Shown: positions 1 to 9,621, counted from the first letter of the stretch. The stretch: DNA of 64,000 bases from Acinetobacter calcoaceticus DSM 30006 = CIP 81.8 (GCF_000368965.1 NZ_KB849780.1:1798145-1862144), one strand, 5' to 3'. Translations and numbers: made by a program. Notes: generated by a model not told the origin, from the sequence alone.

Positions 1-1085
1 TCCATAATTTTTGACCACCAAGATGGAATAAATGCAGGCAAAATCATTGCGCCATAACCTGCTGGTAATTGCGGTGCATCTTCAAAGTGACGTAAGGTCT
101 GAAAGCTGCGAGTGGGATTGGCATGATGATCTGAATGGCGTTGTAATTGATACAAGAACAAATTGGTCACCACATTATTATTGTTCCAGCTGTGCTCTGG
201 CAAAGTACGTTCATATTGGCCATTTTCTTTCTTTGTACGCTTTAAACCATAATGTTCAATATAATTCACCGATTCAAACAAAGTTACTGCATAAGCGGCT
301 TGAGTGACTTGAAATGGGATAGAACGCGTACCAAATTTCGCAAACATGGCTGCATGGTACACAGCAGACATCGCCCAGCCATGAATCAGCTCATTTTCCT
401 TACAGAAGAAAGGCAATTTCTTACGTTCTAAACGATTCTTTTCAATTTCGATTGCCGACTTAAAGCTACCAATCACGGTACGTGGTAAAAACTTCCAAAA
501 AGTTTCACCAAATTGTGAAGATGCTGGGTCTTCAGGTGTCGCAACGCGACGGTGATGTCCATAAGGGTGTTCAATTCGGAAATGGTTATAACCCGATGGT
601 GCTAAAGCTAAATGCGATAAATAATGTTCAAGCTGTCCATTCTTGTGGCTAAGTTCATGCGCAGTATTAATAGCAATTCCATTGACCATTCCCACCAAAG
701 TTCCCAGTAAAACCTGATCAGCAAGAGGTGTATTTTTACGGCCGGCTAAATATGCCCCATAGATATTAGTCGCATATTGCAAAGGAATAAAAAGTTTAAC
801 AATACGAGCGTAATACGGATCAGCTTCTAAATCCGCGATTGCATTTAATGGCGGATTTTCTGTGTCTTCACCAATCAATTTATCCAATGCAGGAATAACA
901 CCATGAATAAATAATGGCCCAAATGAAGCGAAGAACTTTTTAGTTTTTTTAGGACCAAATTGATAGCCCGCTAGGCCACCCATTGCAATTGTCGGTACAG
1001 CCAAACCCAATAGCCATAAATGACGTTTTTTATCCTTAAATGTTGTTGTCGCTTGCTCGACATCCAGTTGAGTATGCATATTCAT
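1..1085 (-). CDS. alkM: Alkane 1-monooxygenase AlkM (3' end cut by window edge)
   Basis: Membrane di-iron hydroxylase that oxidises the terminal methyl of n-alkanes to 1-alkanols, using electrons from rubredoxin. The 361 visible codons carry all the histidine boxes of the AlkB family: HELSHKN from His143, EHPYGHH from about Glu172, NYIEHYG around Glu277, and RHSDHH with His317, His320 and His321. Hydrophobic stretches near residues 20-45 and 110-140 fit the membrane topology. The frame is open to the window edge; the family is about 400 residues, so some 40 residues are missing at the C-terminus. The start ATG follows a GGAG Shine-Dalgarno 6 nt upstream. It is divergent from an AraC-type gene, as in known alkM/alkR pairs. 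Confidence 0.93.
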   Translation of the reverse strand, partial: MNMHTQLDVEQATTTFKDKKRHLWLLGLAVPTIAMGGLAGYQFGPKKTKKFFASFGPLFIHGVIPALDKLIGEDTENPPLNAIADLEADPYYARIVKLFIPLQYATNIYGAYLAGRKNTPLADQVLLGTLVGMVNGIAINTAHELSHKNGQLEHYLSHLALAPSGYNHFRIEHPYGHHRRVATPEDPASSQFGETFWKFLPRTVIGSFKSAIEIEKNRLERKKLPFFCKENELIHGWAMSAVYHAAMFAKFGTRSIPFQVTQAAYAVTLFESVNYIEHYGLKRTKKENGQYERTLPEHSWNNNNVVTNLFLYQLQRHSDHHANPTRSFQTLRHFEDAPQLPAGYGAMILPAFIPSWWSKIM

Positions 1086-1150
1086 TAGAAACTCCAATCA
1101 AACATAAAATGTTTTGCTTGAATTGATTGTGTTCCTTCATAGCGCCTCTA

Positions 1151-1190
1151 TATTATCATTTTAAGACTTGCTATTATCATTTTAAGACTT
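1151..1190. promoter_or_regulatory. Direct-repeat operator between alkM and alkR
   Basis: A perfect 19-bp direct repeat (1151-1169 and 1172-1190) with a period of 21 bp, two helical turns. AraC/XylS regulators commonly bind tandem half-sites at this spacing. The repeat lies 16-55 bp before the alkR start and about 65-105 bp before the alkM start, so it could serve both activation of alkM and autoregulation. Binding by AlkR is inferred from position. Confidence 0.7.
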
Positions 1191-1205
1191 TACTGAGTTT
1201 TTCTT

Positions 1206-2255
1206 GTGCAGAAGCAACAGATTCCTGTTATTCCATCACGTTATTATTTACGGCTGATTGAAATTTTAATCAACACGCATCAATACGATAATGAGTTGTT
1301 GTTGACATTGCAGCAAGAACTGGCAAAAACAGAATTATTATCGATTCAACAAATTGAACAATTCATTGAGATTGGTTTGAGTCTGCCCAATACCCAAGAC
1401 TTGGCCTTTGAACTGGGTAAAAATATAAAACTCAGCTCACATAGTCTAGTGGGCTATGCGCTAATGACCAGTCCTAATTTGGAACATGCACTTAGGCTGA
1501 TTGCCCAATATTTTAGACTGATTATGCCGAGTTTTAAGCTAAGTATTGGATTTCCGACCAATCAGCAAAAGGTTGAACTATTATTCGAACCGATTTTGCA
1601 GATGAATAAGCAATGTTTGGCCTTTCATATTGAAGCGATTGCCGTGGCGTTTTACTACAGCCTGTTAGAATTGGCAGGTCAGCAATTACAACGCTACCAA
1701 GTATATTTGAGTGTTCCAGAGCCGAGCTATCAAGAACGTTACGTATCCTTAGTGAAAGCCAATTTCCACTTTAACTATACGTGGCTTTCAGGTATCCGCG
1801 TGGTAATTGATCAGCAACAATTGGCACTGCCGTTGCCTTTAGCTGACGCGCATAGTTTAAAAATAGTTGAGCAACGCTGTCAGGAACAAATCCAGAAAAT
1901 CTATCATCAAGGTGAAATTGTTGAATGGGTCAGCATGATGCTACGACAAGCCAACCAAGTCCCAACTCTTATGGAATGTGCCAAAGTATTAAACATTTCT
2001 ACCAAAACCCTACAACGCTATTTGCAGCAACAAGGTGTTGAGTTTCAAGCTTTAAAGCAACAGATCAGCACTGAGCGTGCCATTGATTTATTAGAGAATT
2101 CTGCCTTTACCATTACCCATATTGCCTATGAGCTAGGGTATTCCAATCCTGCCAATTTCACCCGTGCATTTAATAAAGTAAAGGGCTGTAGTCCGCAAGC
2201 TTATCGGCAAGAATATCTAAAGAAAGTGAACCTACTTCAGAACCACCATACATAA
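1206..2255 (+). CDS. alkR: AraC/XylS-type activator of alkM (AlkR)
   Basis: Predicted alkane-responsive activator of the divergent alkM. The 349-residue protein has an N-terminal effector-binding domain of the arabinose-binding-like type (about residues 20-200) and a C-terminal AraC double helix-turn-helix (about 245-335). The HTH signature includes TITHIAYELGYSNPANFTRAF. The start is GTG at 1206; no strong Shine-Dalgarno is visible. The gene ends inside the convergent methyltransferase gene, overlapping it by 24 bp. The name rests on family and on adjacency to alkM. Confidence 0.88.
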   Translation: MQKQQIPVIPSRYYLRLIEILINTHQYDNELLLTLQQELAKTELLSIQQIEQFIEIGLSLPNTQDLAFELGKNIKLSSHSLVGYALMTSPNLEHALRLIAQYFRLIMPSFKLSIGFPTNQQKVELLFEPILQMNKQCLAFHIEAIAVAFYYSLLELAGQQLQRYQVYLSVPEPSYQERYVSLVKANFHFNYTWLSGIRVVIDQQQLALPLPLADAHSLKIVEQRCQEQIQKIYHQGEIVEWVSMMLRQANQVPTLMECAKVLNISTKTLQRYLQQQGVEFQALKQQISTERAIDLLENSAFTITHIAYELGYSNPANFTRAFNKVKGCSPQAYRQEYLKKVNLLQNHHT

Positions 2256-2819
2256 ACCAGCGCCTACCGGCAAAATACTGCTCATAAAGTTTTGATCATT
2301 TTTAATCAGTTCCAGAAATGATTTTACTTCGGCAGCATGTGAAATGACGTTATCAATAATGAGTACACCACCTTTTGGCTTGATCAGACGTTTTAAATCT
2401 GGCCAATAATTCTCGTAAGCATGACGCTCAGCATCTAACAAAATAAAATCAAACGTTTCCTGCGCTTCTTTTAAATAATCAGCTGCATCGCCTACCCAAA
2501 ATTGAACGATTTCACTAAGCTCTAACTCAGCAACATGGCGTTTCGCCTCAGCACTTCGCTTTGCATCAATTTCAACTGTAGTCACCTGTCCACCAGTTGC
2601 CTGAGCAGCTTCAGCTAGCCATAAAGTTGAGTAACCCGTTGACGTACCGATTTCTAAAATAGCCTTGGCTTGCTGCATGCGAATAAATTGCGACAGTAGT
2701 TTTGCAGACTCAGCCTCAATATTGCGATAACGCAGCAAGCGATCTGCCTGCTGGGCATCATGCCGTTTAAAGGTGTCATATAAATCTGCAACTCTTTGTA
2801 AGAAAAAAGTATTTGGCAT
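2232..2819 (-). CDS. O-methyltransferase family protein (class I SAM-dependent)
   Basis: A 195-residue protein of the caffeoyl-CoA/catechol O-methyltransferase-like family. The SAM-binding glycine motif AILEIGTSTGYSTLW lies at about residues 55-69. An acidic strand (TVEID, about 100) and a metal/substrate strand (FDFILLDAE, about 125-133) follow, as in cation-dependent family members. The substrate cannot be read from the sequence. Its 3' end overlaps the alkR 3' end by 24 bp in convergent orientation. A small DUF1653 gene lies 45 bp upstream on the same strand, so the two may be co-transcribed. Confidence 0.85.
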   Translation of the reverse strand: MPNTFFLQRVADLYDTFKRHDAQQADRLLRYRNIEAESAKLLSQFIRMQQAKAILEIGTSTGYSTLWLAEAAQATGGQVTTVEIDAKRSAEAKRHVAELELSEIVQFWVGDAADYLKEAQETFDFILLDAERHAYENYWPDLKRLIKPKGGVLIIDNVISHAAEVKSFLELIKNDQNFMSSILPVGAGLCMVVLK

Positions 2820-2864
2820 CTATTCACCCTTTAAACTCGTTATTTTATATGACAGCCATTTAAG

Positions 2865-3083
2865 TTAAGTGCTTTGAATTAACTTAAACCGCGGTACGAT
2901 ACTTCCATCAGCCACTTGAACCGTTTCAGTAAACATATCTAGTGGACGCACCCAAGTTGAATAGTCACCATAAAGACACTGATAAACGACTAGCTCCTCT
3001 TCAGTCTCACTGTGTTTTGCCACAGAAAAAACTTGATAGAGATTACCTTTATAATGCTGATAAATGCCGCGTTGCAATGACAT
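2865..3083 (-). CDS. DUF1653 family small protein
   Basis: A 72-residue protein matching the DUF1653 pattern: a [13 protein letters not shown] opening, a central VVYQCLYGD strand and a VRPLDMF motif near residue 48. The function of the family is unknown; length and motif order are typical. It begins about 270 bp before ahpF on the opposite strand and runs towards the O-methyltransferase gene. Confidence 0.8.
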   Translation of the reverse strand: MSLQRGIYQHYKGNLYQVFSVAKHSETEEELVVYQCLYGDYSTWVRPLDMFTETVQVADGSIVPRFKLIQST

Positions 3084-3351
3084 GAAAGTACCTTTTAATG
3101 TTATGACATAAAATCTTTACAGCCATATAACATATATAAATTTTTAAATACTTTCACTTTAAAAGATAAAAAAGAGTAATAAAGGACACTTAAAGACTAA
3201 TTACTGCTTTAAATTATTGATATTGTTTATGAGTACCACACTACATTCAAAAAACCGATCAAATATATAAAAACATACTGTTTCACCTATTTTATGTTTT
3301 CACGTACTATGCATCTATTGAAAGAATTTGGATGCATTGGAGTAAAAACAG
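3084..3351. other. Divergent intergenic region DUF1653/ahpF with a leader hairpin
   Basis: 268 bp, very AT-rich, without a convincing open frame. A perfect 7-bp inverted repeat (3309-3315 with 3331-3337) sits just before the ahpF Shine-Dalgarno (GGAG at 3339-3342) and could affect its translation. It presumably carries the ahpF promoter. I could not identify an OxyR site with confidence. Confidence 0.4.
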
Positions 3352-4917
3352 ATGTTAGATCAAAACATTAAAACTCAATTAAAAGCTTACCTAGAACGTT
3401 TAGAAAGTCCAATCGAATTAGTTGCTGCTTTGGATGAATCAGATAAAGCTGCTCAAATTAAAGAACTAGTTACCGAAATTGCTGAGCTTTCTGACAAAGT
3501 AACTGCACGTTTTGATGGCAACAATACACGTCGTCCAAGCTTTGGTGTGGCTAAAGCAGGTGAACAACCTCGTGTGTTCTTTGCTGGCTTACCGATGGGC
3601 CATGAGTTTACATCTTTGATCTTGGCACTGTTACAGGTGTCTGGCTATGCTCCTAAAGTGTCTGATGAAGTGTTGAACCAGATTAAAGGTTTAAACCTCA
3701 AAGCTGACTTTGATGTGTTTGTATCACTAAGCTGTCATAACTGTCCGGACGTGGTACAGGCGCTTAACCTGATTGCGATTTATAACCCGAACACAACGGC
3801 AACCATGATTGATGGTTCATTCTTCCAAGACGAAGTTGAACAACGCAAAATCATGGCGGTTCCAATGGTGTTCCAAGACAATGAGCACATTGGTCAAGGT
3901 CGTATGACACTTGAAGAAATCGTAGCAAAACTCGACACCAACTCAGCTGAAAAAGATGCAGCAGCGCTTAATGCCAAAGATGCGTTTGATGTGTTAGTGA
4001 TTGGTGGTGGACCTGCAGGTGCAACAGCTGCCATCTATGCAGCACGTAAAGGCATTAACACAGGTATCGTGGCTGAACGTTTTGGTGGTCAGGTCATGGA
4101 TACCATGGACATTGAAAACTTCACGTCTGTACAAAAAACTCAAGGTCCTAAGTTTGCTGCCGAAATGGAAGCACATGTTCGTGAATATGATGTTGATATC
4201 ATGAACCTGCAACGTGTGAGCAAAATCACGGGGGCAAACCAAACTGCAAATGGTCTGGTTGAAGTTGAACTCGAAAATGGTGCAAAGCTTGAATCGAAAA
4301 CAGTAATCCTTTCAACAGGTGCACGTTGGAGAGAAATGAATGTACCGGGTGAGCAAGAATACCGTACCCGTGGTGTCGCGTACTGCCCACACTGTGATGG
4401 TCCGTTATTCAAAGGCAAACGTGTTGCCGTGATTGGTGGTGGTAATTCAGGTGTAGAAGCTGCAATTGACCTTGCGGGAATTGTTGAGCATGTCACTTTG
4501 GTTGAGTTCGACACTAAACTTCGTGCAGACCAAGTCTTGCAAAACAAATTGCATAGCTTGCCAAACACCACTGTGATTATGAATGCCTTAAGTACAGAAG
4601 TGTTAGGTGACGGATCACAAGTGACAGGTCTTAAATATAAAGACCGTGCCACTGATGAAGAGCATGTGGTAGAGCTTGCAGGGATCTTTGTCCAGATTGG
4701 TTTATTGCCAAACACTGACTTCTTGAAAGACAGTGAGCTTGAGTTAACCAATCGTGGCGAGATCATTGTGAATGACCGCAACGAAACCAATGTGAAAGGT
4801 GTATTTGCTGCGGGTGACTGTACTACAGTTCCGTACAAACAAATCATTATTGCCACCGGCGAAGGCGCTAAAGCATCACTCTCTGCGTTTGATTACATCA
4901 TCCGTTCTGGGCAATAA
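3352..4917 (+). CDS. ahpF: Alkyl hydroperoxide reductase subunit F
   Basis: Flavoprotein that passes electrons from NADH to the peroxiredoxin AhpC. The 521 residues match the family length. The N-terminal double-thioredoxin-fold domain carries the redox pair CHNC (Cys128/Cys131). The thioredoxin-reductase-like part has the FAD motif [12 protein letters not shown] (about 217-228), the disulfide CPHC (Cys345/Cys348) and the NAD motif [12 protein letters not shown] (about 361-372). A late FAD motif, [10 protein letters not shown], lies near the C-terminus. The ATG follows GGAG at a 9-nt spacing. No ahpC gene lies beside it here. Confidence 0.97.
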   Translation: MLDQNIKTQLKAYLERLESPIELVAALDESDKAAQIKELVTEIAELSDKVTARFDGNNTRRPSFGVAKAGEQPRVFFAGLPMGHEFTSLILALLQVSGYAPKVSDEVLNQIKGLNLKADFDVFVSLSCHNCPDVVQALNLIAIYNPNTTATMIDGSFFQDEVEQRKIMAVPMVFQDNEHIGQGRMTLEEIVAKLDTNSAEKDAAALNAKDAFDVLVIGGGPAGATAAIYAARKGINTGIVAERFGGQVMDTMDIENFTSVQKTQGPKFAAEMEAHVREYDVDIMNLQRVSKITGANQTANGLVEVELENGAKLESKTVILSTGARWREMNVPGEQEYRTRGVAYCPHCDGPLFKGKRVAVIGGGNSGVEAAIDLAGIVEHVTLVEFDTKLRADQVLQNKLHSLPNTTVIMNALSTEVLGDGSQVTGLKYKDRATDEEHVVELAGIFVQIGLLPNTDFLKDSELELTNRGEIIVNDRNETNVKGVFAAGDCTTVPYKQIIIATGEGAKASLSAFDYIIRSGQ

Positions 4918-4946
4918 AAACAGGTCAAACCATTATTATTTAACTC

Positions 4947-4979
4947 AAGCCTAGCATTACAAAATGCTAGGCTTCTTTA
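4947..4979 (+). terminator. Terminator after ahpF
   Basis: Perfect 12-bp stem (4947-4958 with 4963-4974), loop ACAA, followed by a short T-rich stretch, 30 nt after the ahpF stop. Confidence 0.85.
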
Positions 4980-5091
4980 ATATTAGAGTTACAACTCTTT
5001 AACAATTTTCGATCTTTATTAATCAGTTAGTTTATGTTTATATTTTAGACATCCATAATTTTGGATGCCATAAATTAGAAGGAAAAACACA

Positions 5092-5436
5092 ATGAATAAA
5101 TTACTTGTTGCTTTAGGTCTTGCTGCGACCGTTGCTCTTGTTGGATGTAATAAAGATAAAGCTCCAGAAACAGGTGCGACAACGGGTGAACACTTAGAAA
5201 ATGCAGCTCAACAAGCAAGTGCAGATATCAAATCTGCTGGTGACAAAGCTGCAGACGATATTGCTACTGCAACTGATAATGCTACTGCAAAAATCGACGC
5301 TGCAACTGACCATGCTGCTGATGCAACCGCTGAAGCTGCTGCAAAAACTGAAGCGACTGCTCGTAAGGCAACTGCTGATACAGCTCAAGCTGTTGAAAAT
5401 ACCGCTGCTGAAGTAAAAAAAGATGCTCAAAACTAA
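5092..5436 (+). CDS. Small alanine-rich lipoprotein, predicted long helix
   Basis: A 114-residue protein with a lipoprotein signal: MNKLL start, hydrophobic core, and lipobox LVGC with Cys19. The mature part is almost only Ala, Lys, Asp, Glu and Thr in a repeating pattern of Ala pairs with charged residues. It contains no Pro after residue 24 and only scattered Gly. This predicts one long amphipathic helix, like LEA-type or YtxH/apolipoprotein-like envelope proteins. The function is unknown; a periplasmic or outer-membrane stress role is only a guess. AAGGAAAA lies 6-8 nt before the ATG. It has its own terminator. Confidence 0.8.
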   Translation: MNKLLVALGLAATVALVGCNKDKAPETGATTGEHLENAAQQASADIKSAGDKAADDIATATDNATAKIDAATDHAADATAEAAAKTEATARKATADTAQAVENTAAEVKKDAQN

Positions 5437-5447
5437 TTGTCTTTAAC

Positions 5448-5480
5448 AAAAAAAGCCCCTATTTATTAGGGGCTTTTTTT
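5448..5480. terminator. Bidirectional terminator
   Basis: Perfect 13-bp stem with A-tract and T-tract arms (5448-5460 with 5468-5480) and a 7-nt loop. It lies between the lipoprotein gene and the convergent GST gene and can serve both strands. Confidence 0.92.
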
Positions 5481-5494
5481 GCTTTTAAAATCTT

Positions 5495-6106
5495 TTATGA
5501 AATTAGACCTTCATCACGCATCGCAATTTGTACAGATTGACGCTCTGCTACTTTATTACGTAGTGCAATAATATGTTTATATGGTGTTAAATCATGCTCA
5601 ATTGAGTTTGACCAATTTGTTAAAACAAATAGATAAGCATCTGCTGGGCCAAAATTATCATTTACCAAATAATCATAATCAGATTCAGCCAAATAATTAT
5701 CGATATATTTTAAAAGACGATCAATTTCTGCATAAGCTTTGGTTTTTTCATCAGTTGTTAAAGGCACCCCAAAGAAAACTGCATAAGCATCATGTAATTC
5801 AGAGTTCAAATACCCCAACCACTCCAATACTTTCGCACGGCCCATCCCAGATGGCGGAATTAAATCCTGCTTAGGGTCATGCTGAGCAAGAAACGGTAAA
5901 ATCGCAACGTTTTCAGTTAACATTAAACCTGGGTTAATTTCTAAAGCGGGTACATATCCTTTTGGATTAATCTCGTAATAATCTGCACCTTTTTCTGTTT
6001 TATGAGTTTTTAAATTTACCCGTTCTAAGTCAAAATCAACATTAATTTCATTTAAAATAATATGTGCAGCTAAAGAACATGCGCCTGGCGAATAATATAA
6101 TTTCAT
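5495..6106 (-). CDS. Glutathione S-transferase family protein
   Basis: 203 residues. The N-terminal thioredoxin fold opens with KLYYSPGACSLAAHI (Tyr4/Ser5/Cys10 region), has a NPKGYVPALE cis-Pro loop near residue 50 and a TENVAIL glutathione-binding motif near 64-70. A helical C-terminal domain follows. The SPGACS opening is typical of bacterial beta-class GSTs. It may conjugate or reduce electrophiles with glutathione; the substrate is unknown. It is convergent with the lipoprotein gene across a shared terminator. Confidence 0.87.
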   Translation of the reverse strand: MKLYYSPGACSLAAHIILNEINVDFDLERVNLKTHKTEKGADYYEINPKGYVPALEINPGLMLTENVAILPFLAQHDPKQDLIPPSGMGRAKVLEWLGYLNSELHDAYAVFFGVPLTTDEKTKAYAEIDRLLKYIDNYLAESDYDYLVNDNFGPADAYLFVLTNWSNSIEHDLTPYKHIIALRNKVAERQSVQIAMRDEGLIS

Positions 6107-6313
6107 ATCTGATCCTTGTTATCTCATATTAACGTTTTAAATTGCTTCTAGAAAACCTGCAAGGTTTGCACAATTCTTTAATTGTAAAAAAGCGTAAACT
6201 TATAAAATACTTACACCATCTAATATTCTTGAAAAAGTCATTCCTTGCAAGTTGTCTTGCGTGACGATTGTTTAAAATATGATAAAACACATTTGCGTCA
6301 CGCAATTTTTCCA

Positions 6314-8752
6314 TTAATTACGCTTAAAAAGCTGGCTAAGCCAGTTCATTAATTCAGATAAGAAATCAAAAATACCATTTTTCTTATCATCATCAGGATG
6401 GCTTGAGTCTTTTCCATTTAAATCTAGATCGACAATTACAGGGTCGTGGTCCGAAGAACGATAAGCATCTTCACCATAGAACAATGCCTTTTGCTCATCG
6501 GTTTTATATTCTTCGTTGTAGTCTAAAAGCGTTGGTTCATCTGCATTAATATGCCATGCAAAGGTTCTCACTACTTTTGGATATAAAGCTGCATCAGCAA
6601 TTGCATGGTCTAGGTTACCTGCTCCACCATTACCGTTGGCATCACTCGCAACACCAAAAACATAACTATATGCCTGAGTGCCCTGACCTACCTTAATGTC
6701 ATTAAGTAAAACTTTATAGTTCGCTTTTTCAAACGACAAAATAGGTTCTTCTTTTGCATAACTGTTCATATCCCCTACAAGTAAAGCATTTTGCTTAGGC
6801 ACTTGAGTTGGATTTTTCGCTAACCACTGCACAATTTGATCAACTGCTTTCACACGAGTTGGATTCCAGCAGCCTTGACCATCTTTTTGGTCCGCATCAG
6901 TAGAGCTAGCATCAACCCCGCTACAGCTTTTTGATTTAAGATGGTTTGGAATAACAGTAAAAGTCTTATTACCTCGAACTGCTTGGAAACTTTGCGCCAA
7001 TGTTGTTCGATTCTTGTCGCCCAAATCAAGCACAACAGGCTTATTTAAAGGCTTAACACGCTTACTGTTATAAATAATAGCCACAGCAATTGCATCACCA
7101 CCTAAACGGTCTAGATTTTCAGGAACGACGTATTTCCAATCGCTACCTAAAGCTTTGGTCAAATTAGCAATAGCACTGTCTGGGCCATAACCATTGTTGG
7201 CAATTTCCATCAAACCGTATACATCGGCATCAATCGCTTTGAGTGCACTCACAATTTTACGATGCTGTTTATCAAACTCAGCTTGTGTCGTCGCACCACG
7301 CTCTGTCGGAAAACCTGTTGCGCCATTGTCATAGTTCAAAACATTAAATGAAGCTACACGAATGTGATTAGCATTTTTGGTAAGGACACTTTGACGTGGG
7401 TTTGGTTGAGTAAGAACCTCAGGTTGATTGCGCCCAAGCACAGGTTGAACACGCCAACCATTAAAACGGTATTCTAAAATACCTTCAGCATTTTTAAGTT
7501 GATAACCCGAACGTAGCGTATTGGCAGCACTAAAATTGCTTGGTAACCATGGCGTACGGTTTTGGTTGTTATAACCATCATCAAAAATAATTTTCGATAA
7601 TAAGTTTTTCTGAGCTAGAGCTTTGGCTTCAGGAGATAACGCTGGATATAAATTGGTTGGAATATATAAACGGCCTAAACTCAGCGACAACTCACCATAA
7701 CGACCGTAATTATAGTTCTCACTCACCGTTAAAGTCTGAGGTAGTTTAACCAACATACCTTGATAACGCTGCGGTGAATTAATTGAGCCACCCGTTAAAC
7801 TAGCAAACGGAAGTTCGAGGCTAATCGGCTGAGCCTGATTTGCCATATTGCTATTACAGGTTTGAATATCTTGTTGTAATTGATCTATTTGTAGCTGATT
7901 TTGATAAGACGTTAAACGACCACGTAAAATAACTTCATCGCCAACTTGTCCACCTTTTACCGCACTACTATTTGGAATATAAACAAAAATAGCATTACTG
8001 ACATTTGCACGTGCTTTTGTATCTGGCGTTTGAACATAAAAACCAGAGAAACCATTGGCATAACGATAGTCAGCTGTAATCACACCACGCACAGTATAAG
8101 TCTGGTCTTGAGTTGCTGCCGCCAAGTCTGCAATTGGTGTATCTGAACTTGAACAACTAACTGTTTCAACAGGAGGCTGAGTTGTAGAACCCGATAAATT
8201 TGAAAAATCATTTCGGTTTGTCCAAGCCGACCATGAATGGTCCAAATCAAATGCTGCAGTTGCATCAACACTTAAAGCTGGGTTTTCTGTTTCAATACGC
8301 TTAAAACTATTTCCCAAGCTTGAAATTGCCGTCCCCCATCCCGCTGCTGGGCGTTCACCAATACGACCAAAACGATCTACAGGTGTACCTTTATAAACAA
8401 GTATGACTGCATCATCACCATTAAAAGATAGTGCAGCGACCTGATTAACTTTACTTCCAAGCTCAGTTTGCAACTCTGAACGGCCCACTAAAAACTTCTG
8501 CTTACTCGCCAATGACCCTTGTAAACGAAAAGCCACTGTCTTTGCTGTTCCACCATTATTAAATTGTTGAATCTCATAATCAGCTAAATTAACTGTAGCG
8601 CCATCTGGATTATAAATTTCCAAACCTTTTTTATTGCTGCTGCCATCAACATATTGGCTAAACATGAGCTGTGCCTGAGCAACTGAGCTATATGAAAATG
8701 CACCTAATGCACTTAAAAAGACCGAAAGTGTTCTTAATTGAAAAGTTTTCAT
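6314..8752 (-). CDS. Secreted ExeM/NucH-family extracellular endonuclease with lamin-tail domain
   Basis: An 812-residue exported nuclease. It has a signal peptide ending near SVAQA (about residue 27) and a lamin-tail-like domain (about 28-190) containing GLEIYNPDG and NLADYEIQQF. A central OB-fold-like region (about 200-450) follows, then an endonuclease/exonuclease/phosphatase domain (about 465-780). That domain shows SFNVLNY, the metal-binding Glu in LMEIANN, IPNHLKSK, GDMNSY and the SSDHDP motif. The tail ends FLSELMNWLSQLFKRN, an amphipathic stretch followed by basic residues. It lacks the GlyGly-CTERM sorting signal of many relatives. Likely role: degradation of extracellular DNA. Confidence 0.88.
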   Translation of the reverse strand: MKTFQLRTLSVFLSALGAFSYSSVAQAQLMFSQYVDGSSNKKGLEIYNPDGATVNLADYEIQQFNNGGTAKTVAFRLQGSLASKQKFLVGRSELQTELGSKVNQVAALSFNGDDAVILVYKGTPVDRFGRIGERPAAGWGTAISSLGNSFKRIETENPALSVDATAAFDLDHSWSAWTNRNDFSNLSGSTTQPPVETVSCSSSDTPIADLAAATQDQTYTVRGVITADYRYANGFSGFYVQTPDTKARANVSNAIFVYIPNSSAVKGGQVGDEVILRGRLTSYQNQLQIDQLQQDIQTCNSNMANQAQPISLELPFASLTGGSINSPQRYQGMLVKLPQTLTVSENYNYGRYGELSLSLGRLYIPTNLYPALSPEAKALAQKNLLSKIIFDDGYNNQNRTPWLPSNFSAANTLRSGYQLKNAEGILEYRFNGWRVQPVLGRNQPEVLTQPNPRQSVLTKNANHIRVASFNVLNYDNGATGFPTERGATTQAEFDKQHRKIVSALKAIDADVYGLMEIANNGYGPDSAIANLTKALGSDWKYVVPENLDRLGGDAIAVAIIYNSKRVKPLNKPVVLDLGDKNRTTLAQSFQAVRGNKTFTVIPNHLKSKSCSGVDASSTDADQKDGQGCWNPTRVKAVDQIVQWLAKNPTQVPKQNALLVGDMNSYAKEEPILSFEKANYKVLLNDIKVGQGTQAYSYVFGVASDANGNGGAGNLDHAIADAALYPKVVRTFAWHINADEPTLLDYNEEYKTDEQKALFYGEDAYRSSDHDPVIVDLDLNGKDSSHPDDDKKNGIFDFLSELMNWLSQLFKRN

Positions 8753-8897
8753 GAGTAAAAGTGTTCATATGAGTTTTAATTAGTCTCTTAGAGTAAATAT
8801 TGATCATGACATCTACATGAAGAAAAACACCGAAACATTTGACTTGATCACCTGAAGACTTAAAATACCGCATTTGAATTTCAATATTGCCAAGGTT

Positions 8898-9614
8898 ATG
8901 TCGATCGATCAGTTAGAAACGCAAATTGCAGACTTAGACAATTTGCCTGAACACCGTGAAATTGTGACGTTTATGCGTCGTTCAGCACCACTTAATACGT
9001 CTCAACGCACGGCATTAGAACAACATCGCGATTTAATTTTGGAATATCCTGTTGGCGACTTACGTCAACACTTCGAACATCCAGAGCGCCCTTTAACTGT
9101 TGAAATCGGTTTTGGTATGGGTCGTTCGTTAGTTCTTATGGCAAAAGCGAACCCTGAACGCAACTATGTGGGTATTGAAGTCCATGTACCTGGTATTGCT
9201 CAGTGTCTTTATGAAGCTGGTATAGCAGAAGTTAAAAACTTACGTGTACTTGATGCAGATGCAATTCAGGTTTTACGTGAAATGCCAGACAACAGCATTA
9301 ACTGCGTACAACTTTACTTCCCAGATCCTTGGCAAAAGAAACGTCATTTTAAACGTCGTTTTGTTGCTCATGAGCGTATGCCATTGGTTGAACAAAAGCT
9401 TGAGCTTGGAGGTACATTCCATGCTGCAACAGATTGGGAACCGTATGCAGAATGGATGCTAGATGTATTAGACAACCGTCCAGATCTTGAAAACTTGGCA
9501 GGTAAAGGCAATAGCTACCCTCGTCCAGATTGGCGCCCAGTGACTAAGTTTGAACGCCGTGGCATTGAGTCTGGTCATAAAATTAATGACTTTATCTTTA
9601 AAAAGATTAAGTAA
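8898..9614 (+). CDS. trmB: tRNA (guanine-N7-)-methyltransferase TrmB
   Basis: Forms m7G46 in tRNA using SAM. The 238-residue form from ATG 8898 shows the SAM motif VEIGFGMGRS (about 70-79) and the family signatures YVGIEVHVPGI, LYFPDPWQKKRH and the C-terminal TKFERRGIESGHKI. The frame stays open upstream to a TTG at 8874 (246 residues). I prefer the ATG from my recollection of the family length in this genus, since neither start has an ideal Shine-Dalgarno. It is divergent from the nuclease gene. Confidence 0.95.
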   Translation: MSIDQLETQIADLDNLPEHREIVTFMRRSAPLNTSQRTALEQHRDLILEYPVGDLRQHFEHPERPLTVEIGFGMGRSLVLMAKANPERNYVGIEVHVPGIAQCLYEAGIAEVKNLRVLDADAIQVLREMPDNSINCVQLYFPDPWQKKRHFKRRFVAHERMPLVEQKLELGGTFHAATDWEPYAEWMLDVLDNRPDLENLAGKGNSYPRPDWRPVTKFERRGIESGHKINDFIFKKIK

Positions 9615-9621
9615 CTAATAA

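Noticed and set aside
32..307. 91-codon open frame on the plus strand at the window start
   Set aside because: It is antisense to alkM, whose histidine boxes fix the true frame on the minus strand.
4140..4856. 238-codon frame antisense to ahpF
   Set aside because: Ser/Thr-rich translation without domain; ahpF is unmistakable on the other strand.
6129..6314. 61-codon frame between the GST and nuclease genes
   Set aside because: No family, no Shine-Dalgarno, composition like intergenic DNA.
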